Positions 17,341-26,321 of a stretch of DNA of 64,000 nucleotides are shown piece after piece (the first letter of the stretch is position 1; every line of letters begins with the position of its first letter). The notes below the pieces were generated by a model that saw only the letters and a list, made by a program, of their open reading frames with translations, was not told the DNA's origin and ran no database searches. The stretch covers positions 1-64,000 of the forward strand of contig CAIRNJ010000055.1 in assembly GCA_903879915.1 (NCBI GenBank), in the 5' to 3' direction. This stretch comes from an uncultured Elusimicrobia bacterium. GTDB lineage: Bacteria > Elusimicrobiota > Elusimicrobia > Elusimicrobiales > UBA9959. The translations under genes were made by a program, and so were the position numbers.

Positions 17341-19983
17341 TCAGGCCTTGATCCTTTTGTCTATGACCTTGCGGATCTTGCCGGTGCGCTGGACGCGCTC
17401 TATGGTGCCGGGCTTCAGGGGCTCTATCTCCGGGCGGTCCAGCCAGTGCATGCGCACGCTTTCGCGCAGGTCTTCGCAGTGGGTCTCTATCTCGCGCCAC
17501 AGCAGGTCGGCCAGTTCGCCGGCCCGCGCCAGCGCCGCCGGGTCCTTCACTTCCACGCGTATCGCCAGAGTATCCTTGTGGCCTTTCTTGGCGATCACCA
17601 CCTGGAAATTGAAACTCAGGTCCGGCACACGGCCCAGCGCGTTCTGGATGTCGTTGACGAACAGATGCGCCCCGCCGACATGGATGCGGTCGTCGCAGCG
17701 GCCGAGTATCTCGAACATCGGCTCCTTCCTGCCGCAGGCGCACGGCTTCAGGAGCCACCGCCCCAGGTCGCCTACCCGGTAGCGGATCACCGGCATGTGC
17801 TTCTTGGAAAGACAGGTCACCACCAGTTCGCCCACCTCGCCCTTCTTCACCGGGGCCATGGTGTCCTGGTCCACGAACTCTATGAACTGGCTGAAGGCGA
17901 AAAGATGATGCTGCCCCTTCACGCACGACGGGCACTGAAAGCCGATCACGCCGGCGTCCGCCGTGGCGTACCCGGCCGAACGAACATCCACGCCGGGGAA
18001 CACGCCCTTAAAGAACTTGATCATTTCCAGCCCGACATATTCACCGCCGTAAAATATCTTTTCGACGCGGAGCTTATACTTGCCCGGGTTGGCCTTCACA
18101 TATTCCGCCAGCTTCACCAGGAAGGAGGGCAGGCCGATCACCGCCGTCACCCTGAAATCCTCCAGGTACTGCACGATGTTCTCCAGCGGCAGGTTGCTGC
18201 CCACCGGCACCGAAATGGCCTTGGTATAGGAGATGGCCTTCTCCACCGACAGCCAGCTCGACCAGAGGTTCCCGGCGATGAACAGGTTCGCTATCGTATC
18301 CTTTTCATTGAGGCCGGCCGCCTCGAGCGTAAAAGCCAGCATCCGGCAGGTATGGTCGTACTCGTGCTGGTCGTAAAAAATATACTTCGGCTGGCCGGTG
18401 GAGCCGCCGCTGGCGAAATAAATGCCGCGCTGCACCTTGGAGGTGAGCAGGTCCGCGCTGTCGGGCGGCGTGTTCTCCAGCACGTGGTGCTTCTCCAGGA
18501 AAGGCACCTTCGCGAAATCCTCGATGTTCGTTATCCGGGGCACGTCCTTGAAATGCCGGCCGTAGAAAGGGCTGCGGCGCCTGGCATGGTCCACCAGTTC
18601 GCTGAGCCGGTCCAGCTGGGAGGGCTTCTCCTCTATGGGCACCCAGTTCACCAGCGACATCATCGGGAAGATGCCGTCGTGCGGGGAGCCGTTGGCCTCC
18701 TCCAGCATTTTGCCCAGCTTCACCACGCGGGCGATCCCCGCCGGGGCCAGCGTTTCCAGCACTTTCTTTCGCTCTATGGAGCCGCCCACGCCCACGGTCT
18801 GGATGTAGCCGCGCATAGGCATCAGCTTCTCTTTTACTTCCTCTATGCTCTCCACGGTCTTAACATACAACACGCGGTTGAGCGGCGAAACTCTGTAAAC
18901 CGGGTCTTTTTCGTAGATCACGGTCCAGTCCGTCTTCGGCGCGGAACACTCGTAGCTCCCCGCGCCCAGCGCCGCGTCCACGCGGGCAAGCTGCCGCGCC
19001 TTGGTTATCTCCACCTGCTCGTCGGGGGACAGCCTGCCCTGCGGCAGTTCCCTGGCGAACCGTGCGAAATGCACCTTCGCTTCTTTCAGGAAAGAAGCCG
19101 CCAGCGCCTTGTGCTTGCCGGCCGGCGCTATCAGGTAAAGCGTATGCAGCGAGGAGCAGGCCGCCTGGTCCCACAGCGAAGCGTCCAGCGCCGCGCGGCG
19201 GGCCACCTCGGCCATCCCTTCGTTCTTAACGCAGCTCTCGAATACCACGCCCACGCTGGTCTTGGGGCCGAAACCCTCCACGCGCACGTCGATTGGGGCT
19301 ATCTTGCGGTAGCTCTGCACCGCTTCGTACCCGCCCCAGACGAACACCGTGTTCACGTTCTTCAGCGCCGCCTCTTCCAGGCCCTGGCTGCCGCCCTTCC
19401 AGGTCACCACGGCCACGCACTTGGAAAGCACGCCCTTAGTATCCGCCTCTTTCAGCGCGTCCATGAACAGGTTCATGAACCGCGAGCCCGACGAGGAAAG
19501 CTTTATGATATTCACGTTCTTGGTGAGCAGCCCTATCACCATGGAATCCAGGATGCCCAGAAAAACGTTGCCGGCGCCCACGTGCAGCACCACGCCCTTG
19601 GGCAGCGCCCGCAGCAGGCCTTCGTAGCCGCGGCGCTCCACCGGGGCCTCCAGCGCGTAGGGCAGGAACAGCTCCATGTTCATGCGCTTGACCAGGGCGT
19701 GCTTGTCGAGTATCTCCGGTATCACGTCCAGGCTTTTGTCTATCACCGGCTCGGAGAAGGTTATGTGCTCTTTAAGGTGCTCCAGCGCCGCTTTGCGGTA
19801 TTTGGTGCCCGGTGCGAACAGCTTGCCGGCCTTGGCCAGCGTGTCCGTTATGTATTCTCGCGTCACCCCGCGCAGCAGCTCGCGCGCTGCCTGCGCTTTC
19901 CGGCCCAGCTCTTCCAGCTCGGCGGGGGTCCAGGCGGTCTTGTCCAGGGTTTTTCCGAATAAATAGGTGTTGTGTATTTTCAT
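17341..19983 (-). CDS. Fusion of LuxC-type acyl-CoA reductase and PaaK/LuxE-type AMP-forming ligase
   Basis: An 880-residue two-domain protein. Residues ~1-440 are a LuxC (acyl-CoA reductase, aldehyde dehydrogenase fold) domain: LPKGVVLHVGAGNVFLG, KLSSSGSRFMNLF, and SLWDQAACSSLHTLYL with Cys276 as the presumed thioester-forming residue. Residues ~455-880 are an adenylating domain of the phenylacetate-CoA ligase class, with the phosphate loop FASGGSTGQPKYIF (about 523-536), a later HMPVIRYRVGDLGRW and ILGRCDDRIHVGGAHLF, and two Cys/His clusters (CPSCVKGQHH, CACGRKEP). The expected chemistry is activation of a carboxylate and NAD(P)H-dependent reduction to an aldehyde. Its ATG overlaps the LuxE stop by four bases. 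LuxC and LuxE are usually separate, so the fused ligase is notable. Substrate unknown. Confidence 0.88.
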   Translation of the reverse strand: MKIHNTYLFGKTLDKTAWTPAELEELGRKAQAARELLRGVTREYITDTLAKAGKLFAPGTKYRKAALEHLKEHITFSEPVIDKSLDVIPEILDKHALVKRMNMELFLPYALEAPVERRGYEGLLRALPKGVVLHVGAGNVFLGILDSMVIGLLTKNVNIIKLSSSGSRFMNLFMDALKEADTKGVLSKCVAVVTWKGGSQGLEEAALKNVNTVFVWGGYEAVQSYRKIAPIDVRVEGFGPKTSVGVVFESCVKNEGMAEVARRAALDASLWDQAACSSLHTLYLIAPAGKHKALAASFLKEAKVHFARFARELPQGRLSPDEQVEITKARQLARVDAALGAGSYECSAPKTDWTVIYEKDPVYRVSPLNRVLYVKTVESIEEVKEKLMPMRGYIQTVGVGGSIERKKVLETLAPAGIARVVKLGKMLEEANGSPHDGIFPMMSLVNWVPIEEKPSQLDRLSELVDHARRRSPFYGRHFKDVPRITNIEDFAKVPFLEKHHVLENTPPDSADLLTSKVQRGIYFASGGSTGQPKYIFYDQHEYDHTCRMLAFTLEAAGLNEKDTIANLFIAGNLWSSWLSVEKAISYTKAISVPVGSNLPLENIVQYLEDFRVTAVIGLPSFLVKLAEYVKANPGKYKLRVEKIFYGGEYVGLEMIKFFKGVFPGVDVRSAGYATADAGVIGFQCPSCVKGQHHLFAFSQFIEFVDQDTMAPVKKGEVGELVVTCLSKKHMPVIRYRVGDLGRWLLKPCACGRKEPMFEILGRCDDRIHVGGAHLFVNDIQNALGRVPDLSFNFQVVIAKKGHKDTLAIRVEVKDPAALARAGELADLLWREIETHCEDLRESVRMHWLDRPEIEPLKPGTIERVQRTGKIRKVIDKRIKA

Positions 19984-21149
19984 AACATCGTAGCGGCCGA
20001 GATGGCGCAGCCTTTTAGTTTAGTAACTCCGGCCCGGCCTTTTATTTCCAGCAGCGGGCCCGGCAGGCCGCAGGCGCATTTGCGGCGCAGCAGCCCGAAG
20101 TCCGACGACAGTACCGACAGCGACGGGTAGCTGGTAAGGTACGGCGTGATGAACTGCAGCAGGCCGGGCTGGTCGTAGCCCAGCGGCTCGAGCGTCCCCG
20201 GATGGCGGGCTATCACGCGGCCGTAGTTGGGCACGTGGAAGTTCCCCAGTTTGCAGTCCACGTAAGGCACGCCGTGTTCCACCATGCCGAACAGGTCGCG
20301 CACGTTCTCCACCGGGATGCCCAGGTCGTCGGCCAGTATCTTGCGGTAAACTTTCTTATCCATGGCCTCGTCGGCCAGCGTTTTCCAGCCGCCGCCGGTC
20401 ACTACGCTCGAGCCGGGATTGAGCCGCGGGCTGCGGCCGAACCGCTTCTTGAACTCCTCGGTCAGTTTCAGCGCGAAAGCGGGGAAGCCCACCAGCCGCA
20501 CCAGGCTCTGCGAAGTTTCGAATTTCTTCATGGCCGATACCGCGCCGTCTATGTCGAAGTAGAAATCGTTCTTCGACCTGCTCCAGCGGAAGGTGTAGAA
20601 GATCTCGCCCTGTTTGGTGAAGCCGGCCAGCAGTTTGTCCGTCCAGGCCGTGCCGAGGTCTTTCGCCACTTCGGGGTCGTAGGTGAAGCAGATATAATCG
20701 TGCGCGTGTTCCAGGTCGGTGAGGCCCAGCCCCTCGAACACCTTCCAGGCCATGCGGCGCACCCGCATCAGGGAACCCTTGTCGAGCTGCATGCGGCTGC
20801 GCTGGCCGGAAGTGCCGCTGGATTTCAGTTCCAGTACGATCTTGGAATATGGCAGCGTGGTCAGGTCGCGCTCTTTGAGCGCCGACACGAACAGGAAGGG
20901 GATATTGGCGATATCCCACTCGGTCTTCACCGAGGCGGGGTCGAACCCTTCCGCCTTGTACAGCGCCTTGAGCACCGGGGAGCGCGCGCCCTGGAAAGCC
21001 AGCGCCGCGCGCATGGCGGCGCAGAAAGCTTTCGAGGTCTCGGGGGAATACCTGAAAGCCGGGGTTTCGAACAGCGCGTCCACCGCGGCCCGGCTTTTAA
21101 GCGGTCTATACACCGGGGGAAGACGGTCTTCTACGGAAAGGTCTGCCAT
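19980..21149 (-). CDS. luxE: LuxE-type acyl-protein synthetase
   Basis: A 389-residue LuxE-family protein, near the usual ~370-380. The adenylate-forming loop is LELKSSGTSGQRSRMQ (about 107-120). Other landmarks are VTGGGWKTL, VRDLFGMVEHGVPYVDC and a C-terminal Cys motif, RRKCACGLPGP. In bioluminescent bacteria LuxE activates a fatty acid with ATP, holds it as an acyl-enzyme and passes it to LuxC for reduction. Here it is translationally coupled (4-bp ATGA overlap) to the LuxC-ligase fusion and follows the GNAT gene by 23 nt. GGAGGAG precedes its ATG. No luxA, luxB or luxD is in the window, so light production is not implied. Confidence 0.9.
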   Translation of the reverse strand: MADLSVEDRLPPVYRPLKSRAAVDALFETPAFRYSPETSKAFCAAMRAALAFQGARSPVLKALYKAEGFDPASVKTEWDIANIPFLFVSALKERDLTTLPYSKIVLELKSSGTSGQRSRMQLDKGSLMRVRRMAWKVFEGLGLTDLEHAHDYICFTYDPEVAKDLGTAWTDKLLAGFTKQGEIFYTFRWSRSKNDFYFDIDGAVSAMKKFETSQSLVRLVGFPAFALKLTEEFKKRFGRSPRLNPGSSVVTGGGWKTLADEAMDKKVYRKILADDLGIPVENVRDLFGMVEHGVPYVDCKLGNFHVPNYGRVIARHPGTLEPLGYDQPGLLQFITPYLTSYPSLSVLSSDFGLLRRKCACGLPGPLLEIKGRAGVTKLKGCAISAATML

Positions 21150-21172
21150 GATTTTTCGCTCCTCCGGAGCCG

Positions 21173-22369
21173 TTACCTGGGCTCTGTCTTGAACGCCAGC
21201 TCAATATAGTTCTCCCGCCAAAGCTTCAGATATTCGCGCAGGAAGTTCTTATACAGCGAGATTATCTTCACGTTGCGGAAGTCGAGGATGTCGAACGTGC
21301 GCGAGAACACCACGCAGTCGTAGCGCCTGCCGCCCATGCGCTTGGCGCAGGGGAAATAAGCGCTCGGGATGTAGCGCGCGTCCAGCGCGTCGCGCTGTAT
21401 GGCCGGGGAATAGGAGTCGATTATAACTTCAACGTAGGCCAGGTCCATCTGGCTGACCTTCTGCGCCACGCTCTCCAGCACCACGGCGAAGCTTTTTTCG
21501 TTGGTCACGCCGCCCACTATCACGCTGTACTTGTCCTTCAGGTTGTAGGTAAGGTACACCTCGGTGCCCTGGTCGGGGGTTATCAGGATCAGGTTCGGCT
21601 CGTGGAACGGCATCACTATGTGCTCGAAGAAGCTGTTGTGCTTCGTTTTGTGGTACCTGTTGCGCACGAACTCCGGCGCCGTGATGGCCTCGAAGTTCAA
21701 CAGCGGGATCTTGATCTTATGGTCGCTGTAAAGGCCCTTCGCGTCCTTTACAATGGCCTTATCCATGGTTATCTGCCGGCGGACTATCTCGTAAAAAGGC
21801 AGTACTTCCGGTATGATGACGGGCTTGCGGCGGCGGCACTGCATGGCCCTGTCGGTAAAATAGGCCGTGAGGCAGTGCGTTTCGTTGTCCTGCACCTTGT
21901 GCGTGTTCGGAAAAATGCCGAGCTTTATGAAGCCCAGGCTTTCGGTAAGCCTTTGCGGCGCGGAAGAGGCCGTGCGGGTGGTGGCGTAAACCAGGTCCAC
22001 CAGGTTGCGCTTCTTGGTTATGTCGTCGAGCACCAGCTTCATCATGGTGTAGGCCAGGTTCAGCTTACGGTACTCCTGGCTGACCACGGCCCCAAAGGCC
22101 TTGGAATTCCTGTACTTGTTGTCCAGCGCGTACACCAGGCTGCCCACTATACGCCCTTTGGCCTCGGCCACCAGCCAGTAATACTCGTCGTCCTCTATGG
22201 CGCTGCGCATCTTCTCCTTGTCCGTAACCATGGAGATGGAGTAGCTGCCGCCGTAAACTTCGGCGTAAAGCATCTGGATGCGCCGCATGTCCTGCGTCTT
22301 GGCCAGGCGCACTGTTATGTCGCCCTGGCCCTCGCTCACTATGATCTTGTCCAATATTCTTACCGCCAT
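21173..22369 (-). CDS. GNAT-fold acyltransferase with an uncharacterised C-terminal domain
   Basis: A 398-residue protein. Residues ~17-175 form a GNAT N-acetyltransferase domain: ITVRLAKTQDMRRIQMLYAEVYGG, then WLVAEAKGRIVGSLVY, then AFGAVVSQEYRKLNLAYTMM, where the acetyl-CoA loop would be, and a LTESLGFIKLGIFPN strand-turn. The C-terminal half (about 200-398) is unrecognised; it contains LILITPDQGTEVYL and IPSAYFPCAKRMGGRRYDCVVF and may be a second degenerate GNAT-like domain. It is the first gene of the LuxE/LuxC operon, so it probably transfers or senses the acyl intermediate made by that pair. The ATG has only a weak Shine-Dalgarno site (AAGGGG). Confidence 0.8.
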   Translation of the reverse strand: MAVRILDKIIVSEGQGDITVRLAKTQDMRRIQMLYAEVYGGSYSISMVTDKEKMRSAIEDDEYYWLVAEAKGRIVGSLVYALDNKYRNSKAFGAVVSQEYRKLNLAYTMMKLVLDDITKKRNLVDLVYATTRTASSAPQRLTESLGFIKLGIFPNTHKVQDNETHCLTAYFTDRAMQCRRRKPVIIPEVLPFYEIVRRQITMDKAIVKDAKGLYSDHKIKIPLLNFEAITAPEFVRNRYHKTKHNSFFEHIVMPFHEPNLILITPDQGTEVYLTYNLKDKYSVIVGGVTNEKSFAVVLESVAQKVSQMDLAYVEVIIDSYSPAIQRDALDARYIPSAYFPCAKRMGGRRYDCVVFSRTFDILDFRNVKIISLYKNFLREYLKLWRENYIELAFKTEPR

Positions 22370-22425
22370 GAATTAACACCCCTTTCCCCGCGCCTTATCG
22401 CTCATGGCCGGGAAACCGCCTTACA

Positions 22426-22440
22426 TATTATAATATAATA
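22426..22440. promoter_or_regulatory. A+T-rich divergent promoter region
   Basis: TATTATAATATAATA lies between the divergent GNAT-luxE-luxC operon (start 22369) and the lipoprotein gene (start 22516). It offers overlapping -10 hexamers in both directions and shares a 13-mer with the upstream region of the DUF4185-buk operon at 4879-4891. Exact transcription starts cannot be read. Confidence 0.5.
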
Positions 22441-22515
22441 AAATCAAAGCCGGTCGCATGACGGCTGTCACGGTTTTCCCCGGACTTCTACGCGGACTGG
22501 CACAGGACTTTAACA

Positions 22516-23289
22516 ATGAAAACACACAAGCTTTTACTGGCGGCGGCAGCGGCGCTCTCCGCCTGCGGCTGCGCCTCTTTTACTTCGGGCGACGTGCTGG
22601 TGGAAAAAGAAACGGCGCAGGCCATGTTCGACGATCATACCCTCGCCCCCTTCGCCGATATACAGTTGTCCTGGATAAATTACCCTTACCGCTCCCCTAC
22701 CGATTCCATCGCCGGAGAGACCACCGTGGACGACAAAGGCCGGTTCACGGCGCAGCAGGCTGCGCCCGTGCAGGTCCCCCCGGAGGACCTGGTCAGGCTG
22801 GCGAAGCGGGCGCGCGGGATCTTCTCGGAAGCGGGGCTTTACGACAAGCAGAAAGGCCGCGGCACGCTGCGCCTGGCGCTCACCACGGTGAACCGCTGGA
22901 CCTACGGCGAACTTTTTCGGTCCTATCTGGTGGACACCGGCTTTATTTTCCTTATCCCCTCTTCGCTGCGGGTCAATTACCTGCTCAGCGCTGAATTCGA
23001 GACTTCCTCCGGTACGGTGAAAGTGGAAACGCTGGGGCAGAACAAGACCACTTTCCACCTGCTGCTGGCGCCCCTTTACCCGCTGTTCGCTCCCGGCGGC
23101 AGGGAAACGGGCCTGCTCAAGCAGATGCTCTGGCGCTGCGCCACCGACACTTACTCCCGCCTGAAGCACGAAGGCCGGACCGTAAAAGAATCCCCCGCGG
23201 CCGCCGCGCCCCCGGCGCAGGCCGGCCCGGAGAAAACAGAGCCGCCGGCGCGGGGTCCCGTGCCGGCGGAAGAAACTCCCGACGATTAA
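22516..23289 (+). CDS. Predicted lipoprotein of unknown function (257 aa)
   Basis: The N-terminus has a lipobox (LLLAAAAALSAC, Cys17), so the mature protein should be anchored in a membrane facing the periplasm. The middle is a mixed alpha/beta region with RGTLRLALTTVNRWTYGELF and SLRVNYLLSAEFETSSGTVKVETLG, possibly strands of a lipocalin- or LptE-like fold, but I do not recognise the family. The last ~45 residues are Pro/Ala/Glu-rich and disordered-looking. AGGA lies 10 nt before the ATG. It is divergent from the LuxC operon and its stop is 3 nt from the metG stop on the other strand. Confidence 0.75.
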   Translation: MKTHKLLLAAAAALSACGCASFTSGDVLVEKETAQAMFDDHTLAPFADIQLSWINYPYRSPTDSIAGETTVDDKGRFTAQQAAPVQVPPEDLVRLAKRARGIFSEAGLYDKQKGRGTLRLALTTVNRWTYGELFRSYLVDTGFIFLIPSSLRVNYLLSAEFETSSGTVKVETLGQNKTTFHLLLAPLYPLFAPGGRETGLLKQMLWRCATDTYSRLKHEGRTVKESPAAAAPPAQAGPEKTEPPARGPVPAEETPDD

Positions 23290-23292
23290 ACC

Positions 23293-24975
<1,683 letters not shown>

Positions 24976-25004
24976 GTTGTTATCCTTAATTCGCGCGGGG
25001 CCGC

Positions 25005-25775
25005 TCAGCAGCCCAGCGTTATCCCCACCGGGCAGTGGTCAGAACCCTGCACTTCCGGCAGTATGAAAGCGTCCTTAACCAGGGCCGCTTTTTCTTTATT
25101 GATAAAGAAATAGTCGATGCGCCAGCCCACGTTCCTTTCGCGGGCGCGGGTCTTGTAATCCCACCAGCTGTACTGGCCGGGCTCGGGGTGGAAGGCCCGG
25201 AAAGTATCCACCCAGCCGAGGCCGGTTATTTTGTCCAGCCAGGCGCGCTCCACCGGCATGAAGCCCGAGTTCTCAACGTTCTCTTTGGGCCGGGCCAGGT
25301 CTATCTCATGATGCGCGGTGTTCACGTCGCCGCAGAAAATAACGGCTTTGCCCGCCGCGCGCAGTTTTTCGATATGCTCCAGGAAAGCCCCGTAGAACTC
25401 CAGCTTATAGGCCAGCCGCTCCGGGCCCTGCCCGCCGTTGGGGAAATAAACGTTGAGCAGGTAAAAATCCTTGTACTCCAGCGTTATCACGCGGCCTTCG
25501 CGGTCGAAGCGCTCGATCCCGAAGCCGTTGACCGACGCTCTCGGCGCATTCCTGTAGAAGGCGGCCACGCCGCTGTAACCGGGCCGTTCGGCGCTGTTCC
25601 AGGCGGCCTTATAGCCCGCGAAATCCGTATCCTTAGGGGTAAGCTGGGCGGGACTGGCCTTTACCTCCTGCAGGCCAAGTATGTCGGCCCCGGAGCCCAG
25701 CAAAAAAGGCCCGAAGCCTTTTTTCAGCGCGGCCCGGTAGCCGTTCACGTTCCAGGAAAGGATCTTCAGCGTCAT
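25005..25775 (-). CDS. xth: Exodeoxyribonuclease III (AP endonuclease)
   Basis: A 256-residue member of the endonuclease/exonuclease/phosphatase family that cuts at abasic sites and trims 3' ends in base-excision repair. All landmarks are present: LSWNVNGYRA at the start, LQEVKA with the metal-binding Glu, YFPNGG, GDVNTAHHEIDLARP, WWDYKTRARERNVGWRIDYFF and the terminal SDHCPV with catalytic Asp/His. Length matches the family. It lies between a small secreted protein (82 nt upstream) and metG (29 nt downstream) on the same strand. Confidence 0.95.
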   Translation of the reverse strand: MTLKILSWNVNGYRAALKKGFGPFLLGSGADILGLQEVKASPAQLTPKDTDFAGYKAAWNSAERPGYSGVAAFYRNAPRASVNGFGIERFDREGRVITLEYKDFYLLNVYFPNGGQGPERLAYKLEFYGAFLEHIEKLRAAGKAVIFCGDVNTAHHEIDLARPKENVENSGFMPVERAWLDKITGLGWVDTFRAFHPEPGQYSWWDYKTRARERNVGWRIDYFFINKEKAALVKDAFILPEVQGSDHCPVGITLGC

Positions 25776-25857
25776 AAGAATACGTACCGCGCAGCGCTGC
25801 GTAAGAACGGCGGGCGGCGTACGGTCCTTGACCAGCGCCGCCGGCAGGCCAGGGCGC

Positions 25858-26313
25858 TCAGGGCGCGGCGGTTACGGGCTTCTCCCCGGCCGGCTTGGGC
25901 GTTTCCTCCGCGGCCGGCTTTTCGGACGGGAGCTTTTCCAGCGCCTCTTTGGCGTCCTGCAGGTAAACGCTCTCGGGGTTGCCGCTGACGAACTTCTCCA
26001 GCGCGGCTTTGGCGCCCTTGTTGTCCCCGTCCACCGCCAGCTGTACGGCGTCGGCCAGCTGCTTGCGCTCGGCCTCCAGCTTTTTCTGCGCGGCTTCGGA
26101 AACCCCTCCCTTCCAGTACAGGGCATGGGCGTCCGCGCCCTGCTTGGCCCCGCGCACGGCGGCCACGGCCGAGATCCTGTTCTTCGAGGTCAGTTTTTTC
26201 TCCACCTTGGCCCTGAGCCCTTTCAGCAGGCTCTCGTACCAGCCGCCGGAATCCGCCGCGTACGCGGCGTTGACGGAGAACAGCAGCGCCAGCGTTAAAA
26301 GTATTTTTTTCAT
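25858..26313 (-). CDS. Small exported protein with a Pro-rich tail (151 aa)
   Basis: It has a clean signal peptide (KKILLTLALLFSVNAAYA). The mature part is mostly helical and charged (about 50-115), with KKLEAERKQLADAVQLAVDGDNKGAKAALEKFVSGNPESVYLQDAKEAL resembling one or two TPR/Sel1-like helices. The end is a Pro/Glu/Lys-rich tail. AGAGGGT is the Shine-Dalgarno site. It starts 8 nt after the stop of the 1157-residue TPR protein, so the two are co-transcribed and may work together in the periplasm. The family is not recognised. Confidence 0.72.
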   Translation of the reverse strand: MKKILLTLALLFSVNAAYAADSGGWYESLLKGLRAKVEKKLTSKNRISAVAAVRGAKQGADAHALYWKGGVSEAAQKKLEAERKQLADAVQLAVDGDNKGAKAALEKFVSGNPESVYLQDAKEALEKLPSEKPAAEETPKPAGEKPVTAAP

Positions 26314-26321
26314 ATACCCTC

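Noticed and set aside
17239-19962. A 907-codon open frame on the plus strand
   Set aside because: It lies exactly opposite the LuxC-ligase fusion and is rich in His, Arg, Gln and Val, as expected for the antisense frame of GC-rich coding DNA. It has no family motif.
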